A DNA stretch of 64,000 bases from Pseudoxanthomonas sp. GM95 (GTDB lineage Bacteria > Pseudomonadota > Gammaproteobacteria > Xanthomonadales > Xanthomonadaceae), in contig NZ_FOAX01000005.1 in assembly GCF_900109775.1 (NCBI RefSeq), forward strand, positions 1-64,000, in the 5' to 3' direction. Under the pieces are notes generated by a model. That model was not told where the DNA came from. It worked only from the letters and a program-made list of their open reading frames with translations, and searched no databases. Positions 52,228-61,360 of the stretch are shown here, piece by piece (positions within the stretch are counted from its first letter, which is position 1; each line of letters starts with the position of its first letter). A program made the translations under genes and the position numbers.

Positions 52228-53486
52228 GCCTGTGCCTCCAGCCACTGCAGCGCGGCGGCCGCGCACGCCGCCTTATCGCGCGCGTCGACCGCGGCGGTGA
52301 TCAGCTCTGCCAAGGCCAGGCGGTCCTTGGATATCTCGTAGTAATGGGTGAATCGCGCTTGCAGATGCGCGCGACCCGGCTCCGCGCAATAGATCCGGCG
52401 CATGTCCTCCAGATACTTCACTGAGATCCCAAGCACCGCGACCATGACCGTGTTCAAGCTGGACGCCACGCAGCCAGGTGACGGCGGCAGCTCCTCAACC
52501 CCATGGCCAACGAGATAGCTACTGATCCGTCTGTTGACCTTGGTCAGCGCCAACTGCTGGCGCGCGCGTTCGAGCTTGCCGGCTGTGACCTGGAAGCGCT
52601 CCTCGTGCGTGTCGGGACGCAATGCATCGTCGGGACCGGGATGGTCAAGCAGCTCCTGGATCTCGTCCCTGGCCTTGTCCAGGACCTCTGACAATCCTGT
52701 GGAAAATGCAGCCGCCTGCGTGACCTGGGTCTCCAGTAGCGTAGCCAGGGCCTGATTGCGCGCATGCTGCAAGGTGCCTACTTCCTCGCGAACGTCGGCA
52801 TGTCGCAGCGCGACTTCATACTTGCGCGCTTCGGGCACTAGCGCGCAGGCCGCTTGCAGTGCCTCCTTCAGGGCGGGGATACCGCTGCGTGCTACTAGCA
52901 GCGCCTTGCCGCCTTCCATGCCCCTGCTGTAACGGACCGAGGACGTCAGGTGCACCGGGACATGCGGTGCCTGCGTGGCCAGCGCGTCGGTCACATGCGC
53001 CAAGTGGGTTTCATCCTCGAGCTGGTCGACCTGCGACAGTATGAAAAGCGTCTGCCGCCGGGTCCGCTGGTCGTCGGCATCGAGCTGACCAAGCAGCTGC
53101 CGCTCACTGTTATCCAGCTCGCCTTCCTTGGCCGCGTGAACCAGCAAGCGTATGTCCGAGCGCTGCCAGGCCGCGGTCAACGCTTCGCGGTCGTCGCCGC
53201 TTGCGACATCGGCATCGAGTCCGGGGGCATCCAGCCAGCGCACGCCGGCAGCCAGGTGCTCGGACAGGGCAATGGTCTGGCGTTTATCCGCCACGTCGAA
53301 GGCGCTGGCACCGCACAGCACGTTGAGCAGGCTCGACTTGCCATGGTTGTACTTGCCGATGACGGTGACGATCGGCGTCCCGTCTACCCGGGCGAGGATC
53401 TTCAGTCGCGCCAAGTCGTCAGACCGTCCTGGCAGCAACGACAGGATCGCGGTTTCCGCGTCCGTCCTATCCAAAAACACGTTCAA
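52224..53486 (-). CDS. Dynamin-like GTPase, first of a pair
   Basis: The 420-residue protein has P-loop GKYNHGKSS (44-52), G3-like WLDAPGLD and G4-like LSQVD. A mostly helical C-terminal half lies after residue 200. The TTG start has AAGGAG six bases upstream. No LeoC-like or YjcZ-like third gene was recognised. A terminator-like hairpin separates it from catA upstream, so the pair may have its own transcript. Confidence 0.75.
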   Translation of the reverse strand: MNVFLDRTDAETAILSLLPGRSDDLARLKILARVDGTPIVTVIGKYNHGKSSLLNVLCGASAFDVADKRQTIALSEHLAAGVRWLDAPGLDADVASGDDREALTAAWQRSDIRLLVHAAKEGELDNSERQLLGQLDADDQRTRRQTLFILSQVDQLEDETHLAHVTDALATQAPHVPVHLTSSVRYSRGMEGGKALLVARSGIPALKEALQAACALVPEARKYEVALRHADVREEVGTLQHARNQALATLLETQVTQAAAFSTGLSEVLDKARDEIQELLDHPGPDDALRPDTHEERFQVTAGKLERARQQLALTKVNRRISSYLVGHGVEELPPSPGCVASSLNTVMVAVLGISVKYLEDMRRIYCAEPGRAHLQARFTHYYEISKDRLALAELITAAVDARDKAACAAAALQWLEAQA

Positions 53487-53558
53487 GGCAACTCCTTACA
53501 GGAGGCCGGGATGCTTGCGCTCCCACCGGGCCACGCCAATGCCGGTCTCATTGGAAAC

Positions 53559-53589
53559 AAGGCAGGCGGACGCTCGGCCCGCTTGCCTT
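53559..53589 (-). terminator. Terminator-like hairpin after catA
   Basis: Eleven-base arms (AAGGCAAGCGG and CCGCCTGCCTT on the minus strand) pair with one mismatch around a nine-base loop and are followed by GTTTCC. It lies 18 bases beyond the catA stop and ends 72 bases before the first GTPase start. Confidence 0.6.
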
Positions 53590-53607
53590 CTGTACCGTCT
53601 GGACTGA

Positions 53608-54543
53608 TCAGGCCGCAACGCGCGCACGTTGGACGGCTTGGTTGTCTTCCCCATTCACCAGCTCGGTCAGGTGAAAATCGAAGAGGATCTCGTCGAATGC
53701 CTCTCCCATCTCCACACCATTAACCGGAGATCCGCCGGTGTGCTGCTTGATTTCCGGCACTAGTCCATTGCGCGTTGCAAAGGCGAAGTCGTCATTGACC
53801 AGCGGATCACCCGCGATATTGATCTGGGTGGTCAGCTTGCGGTGTCCGTCACCGCTGACGAAGAAATGGATGTGGGCCGGGCGCTGACCATGGCGCCCCA
53901 GCGCGAACAGCAGCTGCTCTGTCGGGCTGCCTGGCGGCACGCCATAGCCCTTGGGCACGATGCTGCGGAAGCTGTAATGACCTGCCTCATCGGCTATCAG
54001 GGTCCGGCGCATGTTGAAGGGACCCTGTACACCGGTTGGATCGAAGTGTGAGTAGAAGCCTCGCGTATCACAGTGCCAGACCTCAACCACGGCGCCAGGC
54101 AGGGGCTTGCCATCAGCGCCATGAACCGTGCCATGCATGAGCAGCGGCGTACCATTGGTGTCCCGACCGTCGTCCAAGCGTGCGTGTCCGTGCACGACAG
54201 GGGCACCGGCAACATATAGCGGGCCTTCGATCGTGCGCGGGGTCTCACCATCGATGCCCAGCGCTGCGTCCTTGGCGTCCAGGCGCAGGTCCAGGAAGTG
54301 GTCCAAGCCAAGCCCGGGCGAGATCAAGCCAGCCTGACCTGCTGTGCCCAGGGCATTGATCCACGCGATGCCAGCCCAGTACTCGTCCGGCGTGATGTCC
54401 AGCTCATCGATGGCCTTGAACAGATCGGTCATGAATCGATGAATGATGGCCTTGATGCGTGGATCACCCTCAGGCTTATCCAGTCCGCTCACGGTCTTGA
54501 GGAATTCTTGGACTTGCGGACGATCGAAAATATTGACGTTCAT
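53608..54543 (-). CDS. catA: Catechol 1,2-dioxygenase
   Basis: The 311-residue intradiol dioxygenase has the non-heme iron ligands in place: Tyr in DTRGFYSHFD, Tyr in VPKGYGVP, and two His in RPAHIHFFVSGDGH. The N-terminal helical dimerisation domain (QVQEFLKTVSGL) is complete. It opens catechol to cis,cis-muconate. ATG 54543 is chosen; the 18 upstream codons are not family-like. Gene order catB-catC-catA is that of classical ortho-cleavage operons. Confidence 0.93.
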   Translation of the reverse strand: MNVNIFDRPQVQEFLKTVSGLDKPEGDPRIKAIIHRFMTDLFKAIDELDITPDEYWAGIAWINALGTAGQAGLISPGLGLDHFLDLRLDAKDAALGIDGETPRTIEGPLYVAGAPVVHGHARLDDGRDTNGTPLLMHGTVHGADGKPLPGAVVEVWHCDTRGFYSHFDPTGVQGPFNMRRTLIADEAGHYSFRSIVPKGYGVPPGSPTEQLLFALGRHGQRPAHIHFFVSGDGHRKLTTQINIAGDPLVNDDFAFATRNGLVPEIKQHTGGSPVNGVEMGEAFDEILFDFHLTELVNGEDNQAVQRARVAA

Positions 54544-54618
54544 TGCTGTCTCCTTCATGGGTCGCATGTGCTGCCTGGTGCGCCGTGCTATAGGCACACA
54601 CCGGATTTGCGGGTTGTT

Positions 54619-54909
54619 TCAGCGGTCGTCGTGATGGACCGATGACGGGTGTCGGCACAACGGGGTCACCGCGATCTGCATGTACGGGAACAGTGGCAGG
54701 CTCAGCAAAAGGTCGTGCAGCTCGGTGTTGTCGGCGACATCGAAGATGCTGACGTTGGCGTATTCGCCGACCACGCGCCAAATATGGCGCCACTGGCCCG
54801 CGAGCTGCAGGTCTTGGAAACGCGCCTTCTCTTTTGCCTTAAGGTCGGCGGCGATGCCTGGGTCCAGGTCTAGCGGGATGCGGACATCCATGCGTACGTG
54901 AAAAAGCAT
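54619..54909 (-). CDS. catC: Muconolactone delta-isomerase
   Basis: The 96-residue protein matches CatC: MLFHVRMDVRIPLDLDPG, KAKEKARFQDLQLAGQWRHIWRVVGEYANVSIFDV and LLSLPLFPYMQIAVTPLCRHPSS. It shifts the double bond of muconolactone to give beta-ketoadipate enol-lactone. It lies between catB (13-base gap) and catA (75-base gap). CatD, the next enzyme, is not in the window. Confidence 0.93.
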   Translation of the reverse strand: MLFHVRMDVRIPLDLDPGIAADLKAKEKARFQDLQLAGQWRHIWRVVGEYANVSIFDVADNTELHDLLLSLPLFPYMQIAVTPLCRHPSSVHHDDR

Positions 54910-54922
54910 TCCTTGGGATCTC

Positions 54923-56107
54923 CTAATTCGTGTGTGCCTGCGTTGATACGCTGACGCGCTTGAGGCCGTCGCGCCGGAAATGACCAACCCGCTCCTCATC
55001 GAGCGTGATGCCCAGCCCGGCCCCGGTGGGCACAGCGAGCGAGAACTCTTGGTAGTCCAGCGGCTGGACCAGGATGTCCTCGGTGATCAGCAACGGGCCG
55101 AAGAGCTCCGTGCCCCACTGGAGCTTGCTGAAGGTCGAGAAGACATGTGCACTAGCGATCGTGCCGAACGCGCCTTCGAGCATCGTCCCGCCATACAGGC
55201 CGATGCCAGCCGCGTCTGCGATTGCGGCCACGTGCTGGGCGGCGAATAGGCCCCCGCTCTGCTCGATCTTGACCGCAAACACGTCGGCTCCTTGGACCCT
55301 GGCTAGATCGAACGCCGAATCTGGGCCGGTCAACGATTCGTCAGCCATCAGCGCGACTGGAAAACGGCGCATCAGGCGCGCCATCGCCGAAGCCGAGCGC
55401 ACCGGCTGCTCGACCAGCTCACAGCCGGCATCGGCCAGTGCGGCCATGCCAAAGGCCGCTTCCTGCTCGCTCCAAGCCATGTTGACGTCCACTCGGACCG
55501 AAGCACGCTCGCCCAGCGCCCGCTTGATAGCAGCTACGTGCGCGATATCGTCTTTGACCGCTCGCGCACCGATCTTCAGCTTGAAGATGTTGTGCCGGCG
55601 CAAGTCCAGCATCCTCTCAGCCTCGGCGATGTCGCGTGCGGTATCACCCGAAGCCAGCGTCCATGCCACGGGTAGACGATCGCGGCGGCGGCCACCCAGC
55701 AGCTCGGAGACCGGTAGCCCGACACGCTGGCCCTGCGCGTCAAGCAGCGCCGTTTCAACTGCGGTCTTGGCGAACCGGTTGTCCTTGACCATACGGCCGA
55801 CCCGATCCATCAACAGAGGGATGCGACTAGCCCCCTGGCCCAACAGGACGGGGGCGAAGTAGGTATCGATCGCCACCTTCATGCCTTCCGGGCTTTCGGC
55901 CCCGTAAGCCAAGCCCCCGATAGTGGTGCCTTCGCCGATGCCGACGATGCCGTCGCTGCAGTGGATACGCACCAGCATCAGCGTCTGGCCGACCATCGTA
56001 GTCACCGACAGCTTGTGCGGCCGGATCGTGGGCAGATCGACTAGGAAGGTTTCGATCCGCTCAATCACGGGAGCTGGATTTCCCGTTCTGTTGCTGTGCT
56101 CTTTCAT
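54923..56107 (-). CDS. catB: Muconate cycloisomerase
   Basis: From ATG 56107 the enzyme has 394 residues of the enolase superfamily. The K-x-K base motif is in NIFKLKIGAR, metal ligands in VRVDVNMAWSEQEA, LVEQPV and ADESLTGP. It cyclises cis,cis-muconate to muconolactone. The gap to the upstream channel gene is 8 bases. The 28 upstream in-frame codons do not resemble the family. Confidence 0.93.
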   Translation of the reverse strand: MKEHSNRTGNPAPVIERIETFLVDLPTIRPHKLSVTTMVGQTLMLVRIHCSDGIVGIGEGTTIGGLAYGAESPEGMKVAIDTYFAPVLLGQGASRIPLLMDRVGRMVKDNRFAKTAVETALLDAQGQRVGLPVSELLGGRRRDRLPVAWTLASGDTARDIAEAERMLDLRRHNIFKLKIGARAVKDDIAHVAAIKRALGERASVRVDVNMAWSEQEAAFGMAALADAGCELVEQPVRSASAMARLMRRFPVALMADESLTGPDSAFDLARVQGADVFAVKIEQSGGLFAAQHVAAIADAAGIGLYGGTMLEGAFGTIASAHVFSTFSKLQWGTELFGPLLITEDILVQPLDYQEFSLAVPTGAGLGITLDEERVGHFRRDGLKRVSVSTQAHTN

Positions 56108-56115
56108 TGGGGTGC

Positions 56116-57036
56116 TCAGAATGGAACGATTGCCTTGAACAGGAACTTGTCGCCGCCGAAGCGGTTTTCGACGCTGGTCTCGTGTGCCCATTGGCCGATC
56201 AGCGCAACATGGCCGGCGGTGGTGTATTTGATGCTGGGCCCGTAGGCGAAGACCTGGCCGCGACGCCCCGCACTCCAGACATCTGGCACCGCCGCGATGC
56301 GGCTACCGTCGACCTTATCGTCGGTGGTTTGCTTGAGGTAGTAGCCGGCCACGCCAAAGCCCCAGCTGCCCAGCGTGCGGCCCACGAGCCAGTCCACGTG
56401 TAGTTCATCGCCAGACTGGTAATCGGTGTCATCGTTCTTGGTCTTGATGTTGTACATGAACTTGGCCGAGGCCTCCCAGCCGCTGGCCGGGAGCCAAGAG
56501 AAGGCCAAGACCGGCTCAAAAGACCAGTAGTTGGAACCAATGCTGACACGCGGATCGCTCTTGTCGTAGCTGCCGGTCGGCACAAAGATGTCCAGGCCGA
56601 ACGTGGTATGCAGGTCACCGCGGTGCCAGCCAAGCACCAACGGATCAATGACGATGTCGCCCACGCCAAGCTTGCTGTCGCGTCCACCGAATGCAGGATG
56701 GGAGATCGAAAGGTTCACCACTGGCACGATCACGTGGAACGCGTAGTCCGCACCCAGAAGCTTGCTGTCGGTGACGTGCACCCAGCGCAGCGCGTCATAG
56801 GTCGCGTTGAGGGTGGCACGCTTGCCGTTCCCAAAATCGACCTTGTTGCCCGATGCGTTACGGAGGTCACCACTCCAGTAGCCTGCGTAGTTGAGGAAGT
56901 AGTTGCCTGGCGGTGGCAGTGCACCGGCGGCCCAGCTCTCGGCACCATTGGTGGACTGGTCGCCTCCTTCCTTGGCCAGCGCGGAGGCGGAGACACCCGC
57001 AAGCGCGCCCGCTATCAGCAGAATGGTCTTCTTCAT
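56116..57036 (-). CDS. Outer-membrane phenol-degradation (SphB/meta-pathway) channel
   Basis: From ATG 57036 the protein has 306 residues with a signal peptide (MKKTILLIAGALAGVSASALA) and a barrel of the family annotated as meta-pathway phenol degradation transporter: LPPPGNYFLNYAGYWSG and LVLGWHRGDLHTTFGLDIFVPTGSYDK. It ends in VPF. It should admit aromatic substrates, here probably salicylate or its precursors. It lies within the cat operon. Confidence 0.82.
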   Translation of the reverse strand: MKKTILLIAGALAGVSASALAKEGGDQSTNGAESWAAGALPPPGNYFLNYAGYWSGDLRNASGNKVDFGNGKRATLNATYDALRWVHVTDSKLLGADYAFHVIVPVVNLSISHPAFGGRDSKLGVGDIVIDPLVLGWHRGDLHTTFGLDIFVPTGSYDKSDPRVSIGSNYWSFEPVLAFSWLPASGWEASAKFMYNIKTKNDDTDYQSGDELHVDWLVGRTLGSWGFGVAGYYLKQTTDDKVDGSRIAAVPDVWSAGRRGQVFAYGPSIKYTTAGHVALIGQWAHETSVENRFGGDKFLFKAIVPF

Positions 57037-57156
57037 CGAATTTACCCGTTGGTTGTACCGCACCTGCACGGCGCGGAGGGCCAGAACGCAAAATGTTTGG
57101 CGTGCACACACGCGCCGCCACTCTTTCTCGGACAGTGGCGAAGCGAACACGGGCTG

Positions 57157-58608
57157 TCAGAACGGGTATGGCTGGTCGGCCGGCTCGACGGTAACCCACT
57201 TTATCTCGGTGAACTCCTCGATCACGGCAGAGCCGTCGAAACGTCCATAGCCGCTGTTCTTCATGCCGCCATAGGGCGCCTGTGGCTCGTTCTGTACAGT
57301 GGCGCCGTTGACATGCACGCAGCCGGCATCGATGTTGCGCGCCACTTCCAGCGCACGGGTGGTGTCGGAGCCGAATACTGCTGCGGACAAGCCGTAATCG
57401 GTGTCGTTGGCCACTCGGATGGCTTCGTCCACGCCGTTGACCCGGACGATGGTGGTAACCGGGCCAAAGGTTTCCTCGTCGTAGATCTCCATGCCAGGCT
57501 TGACGTGGTCGACAATGGTGGCCGGCATGACTACGCCGTCGGCAACGCCACCTGCCACGATCTTGGCGCCCTTGGACAGCGCGTCTTCCAGCATGCGATT
57601 GATACGTTCGGCGGACGAAGGATTGATCATCGGGCCGATCACGCAGCCCGGTTCCTTGGTCGGATCCTGCGACGACAACGCGCTGGCGCGCGCCGCGAAC
57701 TTGGCGACGAAATCCTCGGCAACTGCCTGGTCCACCACGAAGCGCTCGGTCGACATGCAGATCTGCCCTTGGTACAGGAACGAACCGAACACCGCAGCAT
57801 TGACCGCGCCGTCGATATCAGCATCATCCAACACCACGAATGGCGCCTTGCCGCCCAACTCGAGCAGGCAGCGCTTGAGGTGCCTGGCGCTTTCCACCGC
57901 GATGGCGCGGCCGACCTTGGTCGAGCCGGTGAAGTTGACCCGGCGCACTGCGCGGTGCGCGATCAGCGCGTTAGTGACGTCGGCGGCATGCTCGGGGCTG
58001 GTGGTGAGGAAGTTCAACACGCCTGCCGGAAAACCTGCCTCGTAGAACGCATCGGCCAGCAGTGCGTGGGTGCGCGGGCTCTGTTCGGAGCCCTTGAGTA
58101 TCACGGTGTTGCCCATCGCCAGCGGGTATGCAATAGCGCGCGTGCCCAAGATGACCGGGCCGTTCCATGGCACGACGCTGAGCACCACGCCGGCCGGCTG
58201 GCGCAGGGTCATGGACAGCGTGCCGGGCTTGTCGGTCGGGATGGTCTCGCCGCGGACCTGGGTGGTCAGGCCAGCGGCCTCGCGGATCAGGCCAACCGAG
58301 GCCATCACGTTGAAGCCGGCCCACAGCGCCGAAGCGCCGATCTCTTCAGCCATCACGCTGGACAGTTCGCCGATCTTGGCTTCCAGCGCGTCGGCGGCGG
58401 CCAGCAGCAGGCGCCGGCGCTCGCCGGGGCCGACCTTGGACCAGGTGGTGAAAGCGCGGGCACTGGATTCGGCAATGCGGGTGGCGTCTTCCACGGTGGC
58501 CGAACTGGCGGTGGTGACGGCCTTCTGCGACAGCGGGCTCAGCCGCTGGTAGGTCAGGCCGCTGGCGCCGGCCTGCTTCTTGTTGTCGATGACGAGTTCA
58601 ACATTCAT
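57157..58608 (-). CDS. nahF: Salicylaldehyde dehydrogenase-like aldehyde dehydrogenase (NahF-like)
   Basis: The 483-residue NAD-dependent aldehyde dehydrogenase has the catalytic Cys in GQICMSTERF and Glu in LLELGGKAPF. Residues ASALWAGFNVMAS, ETIPTDKPGTLSMTLRQP and the ending QPYPF closely resemble NahF from naphthalene pathways as I remember it. It oxidises salicylaldehyde to salicylate; vanillin or benzaldehyde dehydrogenase are alternatives. It is placed between the alcohol dehydrogenase (32-base gap) and the channel gene. An upstream open frame to 58977 is not family-like. Confidence 0.82.
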   Translation of the reverse strand: MNVELVIDNKKQAGASGLTYQRLSPLSQKAVTTASSATVEDATRIAESSARAFTTWSKVGPGERRRLLLAAADALEAKIGELSSVMAEEIGASALWAGFNVMASVGLIREAAGLTTQVRGETIPTDKPGTLSMTLRQPAGVVLSVVPWNGPVILGTRAIAYPLAMGNTVILKGSEQSPRTHALLADAFYEAGFPAGVLNFLTTSPEHAADVTNALIAHRAVRRVNFTGSTKVGRAIAVESARHLKRCLLELGGKAPFVVLDDADIDGAVNAAVFGSFLYQGQICMSTERFVVDQAVAEDFVAKFAARASALSSQDPTKEPGCVIGPMINPSSAERINRMLEDALSKGAKIVAGGVADGVVMPATIVDHVKPGMEIYDEETFGPVTTIVRVNGVDEAIRVANDTDYGLSAAVFGSDTTRALEVARNIDAGCVHVNGATVQNEPQAPYGGMKNSGYGRFDGSAVIEEFTEIKWVTVEPADQPYPF

Positions 58609-58640
58609 GGCGAAGATGCCTTTGTTGGTTGGCCGGCCGC

Positions 58641-59780
58641 TCACGCAGCCATGGAGGAGATACGCAGGATCGGCTTGATCGTCAGGCCTTTCTCGCTGTC
58701 TTCCATCGCCTGGTTGATCTGGTCGAATTCGTAGAACTTGCAGAGCTTGTCGAACGGGAAGCGGCCCTGCAGGTAGAGGTTGACCAGCACCGGGATGAAG
58801 GTCGAGGCCACCACGTCGCCCTGGACGATGCCCATCACGCGCTTGCCGGGGATCATCACGTCGTTGACGTTGAACGAGGCCTCGGTGCCCATCTTGGTCG
58901 CACCCACGATGCCGCAGGTGCCCAGGATGCCCACCGCGTCGATGGCCTGCCGCAAGACTTCGGCGCGGCCCGAGCATTCCAAGCTGTAGTCACTGCCGCC
59001 ACCGGTGATGGCGCGGATGGCTTCGACCGGATCCTGCTCGCGACTGTTGATGACGTGCGTGGCACCCAGCTCGAGCGCCAGTTCAAGACGCGAGGGCACC
59101 ACGTCCACCGCGATGATGATCGTGGCGCCGGCCACGCGCGCGGCCATGATGGCGGCAAGGCCGACGGCGCCCGTGCCAAACGCCGCAAAGCTGTTGCCCG
59201 CACGCACGCCCAGCGCCTTGAGCACGGCGCCGGCGCCAGTCTGGATCCCGCAGCCGAGCGGCCCCAGCAGCTCAAGCGGCGCTTCCTTGGGCACCTTCAC
59301 CACGTTGCGCTCGTTGGCGATCGAGTAGTTGGAGAAAGAAGACTGGCCAAAGAAGTGGTCATGCAGCACATGACCGTGCGCATCGCACATGCCGGTGGTG
59401 CCATCGGGACGTCCACCGCCGAAATTGAGCGGCGCCATGTTGGAGCAGTGCGCCGGATGGCCGGTTTCGCAAGGCGCGCAAAGTCCACACGACATGTAAG
59501 TCATCACCACGTGGTCGCCCGGCGCCACGACGGTGACGTCGGCGCCGACTTCCACCACCACGCCCGAGCCCTCGTGGCCCAGCACGATCGGCAGCGGCGA
59601 GGGAAAGAACTGATCGCGGAACACCATGTCGGTGTGGCAGACGCCCGAGGCCACCACCTTGACCAGGACCTCCTTGGGACCAGGAGTCATTACCTGGGCC
59701 TGCTCGATGCTCAGCGCGGCGCCCGGCTCGCGCACCACGGCGACGGTAGATGCGTGCTTGGTTTCAGTCAGTTGCGACAT
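58641..59780 (-). CDS. Zinc-dependent aryl-alcohol dehydrogenase (benzyl/salicyl alcohol type)
   Basis: The 379-residue MDR enzyme has the catalytic zinc residues in SGVCHTDMVF and GHEGSG, the structural zinc cysteines in CGLCAPCETGHPAHC, and GTGAVGLAAIMAARV for NAD. The pattern is that of XylB/aryl-alcohol or geraniol dehydrogenases. Together with the NahF-like enzyme it would convert salicyl (or benzyl) alcohol to the acid. The exact alcohol cannot be read. Confidence 0.83.
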   Translation of the reverse strand: MSQLTETKHASTVAVVREPGAALSIEQAQVMTPGPKEVLVKVVASGVCHTDMVFRDQFFPSPLPIVLGHEGSGVVVEVGADVTVVAPGDHVVMTYMSCGLCAPCETGHPAHCSNMAPLNFGGGRPDGTTGMCDAHGHVLHDHFFGQSSFSNYSIANERNVVKVPKEAPLELLGPLGCGIQTGAGAVLKALGVRAGNSFAAFGTGAVGLAAIMAARVAGATIIIAVDVVPSRLELALELGATHVINSREQDPVEAIRAITGGGSDYSLECSGRAEVLRQAIDAVGILGTCGIVGATKMGTEASFNVNDVMIPGKRVMGIVQGDVVASTFIPVLVNLYLQGRFPFDKLCKFYEFDQINQAMEDSEKGLTIKPILRISSMAA

Positions 59781-59837
59781 TGAAATTTACTCCCGGTTTT
59801 TACGATTAAGGGCGTCGTGAGGGCTTGTGCTGCGGCG

Positions 59838-61160
59838 TCAGGCCACGGATTTTCTATCGGACAGCAGCTGCCTGGCGGCGGTGACATCGCTGTCCAGGTC
59901 GTGGTTCCAGATCCAGTCGAATCGGGTTTCCAGAAGCTGCTTCAGCGCGGCCGGGTCACTGCCTGCTTCGGCTGAGCGGAATTCATACAGATCGCCCGCT
60001 TCGCGCGAGGTGCGCTGCACCGCGCAAGCGCGCGGCAGGCGAACGTTCTCGTAGGCTGCCAGCAGGCGCGGGACGTCGCTGGCCTGGAGCGAAGGGTCGC
60101 CCAACAGCTCGCTGAAGAAGTAGGCATCTTCTAGCCCCTGCCCCGCGCCGGCGCCCTGGTGGGGCAGCATGGCGTGGGCGGCATCGCCGATCAGGGCGAC
60201 ATTGCCGTCGATATAGGCCTCGATCTCGGGAATGTCGTGCAGAGCCCAGATCGTCGGGCGTTCAATGCTGTCGAGGATCACGCGCACCGCATCGCCGCAG
60301 CAGCTGAAATCGGCGAGCATTTCTTGCTTGGTCGTCTCGCGGACCCACGGCATGTCGGCAGGCCAGTCGCGATCCTCGGGACGGGTGATGAACGCCACAA
60401 TGTTGATCAGGGCCCCATGCCTGACCGGGAACGTCAGGATGTGGATGTTCTGCGCCAGGAACATCTGCGGCACGTCGACCATGCGCGGGTCCATACTCCC
60501 AGACACGAAGGCCGCACGCAGCGCCGCGGTATCGACCATCCCGCGATAGGCGCGGGTGCCAGAGAACACGGGGTTGGCAGCGGGCTTGCCGCGGCCCTGC
60601 AGCACCAGAGGACGCAGCGCGGACTTGATGCCGTCGGCCACGATGATCAGGTCCGCGATATGCGACGTGCCGTCGGTAAAGGTCACCTTCGACTGCATGC
60701 CATGGCGTTCGACATGCTTGGCCCGCTTGGAAAAATGGGCGGTGCCAGCGGGCAGTCGCGCTGCCAGCAGCTCCAGAAATTCAGCGCGATGTACCGAGGA
60801 CTGGCCTGTCGGTGCGGCGACGCTGGACGCGATATGGCGACCGTCATCGGCAAAGCGCCAATCGAACCAGATGTCCTGCCACGGCTCGGGCGTGCGATCG
60901 GCCAGGGCCAGGTATTCTTTTTCCAATCCCAGTCCGGCGACGGCACGGACCGCGTTGGGGCCGAACGAAACACCCGCGCCGACCTCGCCAAAACGTTCGG
61001 CCGATTCAAAAAGATCCACCTTCAGGTGGTCATGGTTGGCGAGTCCAATGCCCAGTGCGACACCGGCGATGCCGCCGCCGATGATGGCCACGCTCAGCGC
61101 GTGGTCAGATCCGCGAGCCGGCGTCTGTGCTTCCGGCGTTGCTTGTGCTGAAGGGGTCAC
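59838..61160 (-). CDS. nahG: Salicylate hydroxylase (NahG-like FAD monooxygenase)
   Basis: About 440 residues. FAD-binding GGGIAGVALGIGLANHDHL, DG motif IIVADGIKSALRPLV and GDAAHAMLPHQGAGAGQGLEDAYF are intact. FGEVGAGVSFGPNAVRA and the ending RFDWIWNHDLDSD match NahG closely as I remember it. The enzyme decarboxylates and hydroxylates salicylate to catechol with NADH and O2. The start is uncertain: GTG 61160 or 61166, or TTG 61184; AGAGAGG favours 61160. First gene of the operon, divergent from the LysR gene. Confidence 0.88.
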   Translation of the reverse strand: MTPSAQATPEAQTPARGSDHALSVAIIGGGIAGVALGIGLANHDHLKVDLFESAERFGEVGAGVSFGPNAVRAVAGLGLEKEYLALADRTPEPWQDIWFDWRFADDGRHIASSVAAPTGQSSVHRAEFLELLAARLPAGTAHFSKRAKHVERHGMQSKVTFTDGTSHIADLIIVADGIKSALRPLVLQGRGKPAANPVFSGTRAYRGMVDTAALRAAFVSGSMDPRMVDVPQMFLAQNIHILTFPVRHGALINIVAFITRPEDRDWPADMPWVRETTKQEMLADFSCCGDAVRVILDSIERPTIWALHDIPEIEAYIDGNVALIGDAAHAMLPHQGAGAGQGLEDAYFFSELLGDPSLQASDVPRLLAAYENVRLPRACAVQRTSREAGDLYEFRSAEAGSDPAALKQLLETRFDWIWNHDLDSDVTAARQLLSDRKSVA

Positions 61161-61266
61161 GATCACCTCTCTCTGGCTGGCCAATGCGCATCGATGCAGC
61201 TGCGCAGCGGGGCAGATCGTGGTCCTGAGGCCGACTCGTGTCTAAGATAAGTTCTGCCAGGTCATC

Positions 61267-61282
61267 ATGTCGGCCACGACAT
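61267..61282. promoter_or_regulatory. Palindrome between salicylate hydroxylase and LysR genes
   Basis: ATGTCG-GCCA-CGACAT is a perfect 6-bp dyad centred in the 200-base divergent gap, in the usual place of a LysR activator's recognition site. It does not fit the ATAC-N7-GTAT consensus of BenM/CatM. The binding protein is presumed to be the adjacent LysR regulator. Confidence 0.45.
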
Positions 61283-61360
61283 AGTGTTAACGTATGTCAC
61301 TGATCGGTAATGTTTGGTGCGTCGCACCATTCCCAATCAAGCTTTTTGGCAATTAGACCA

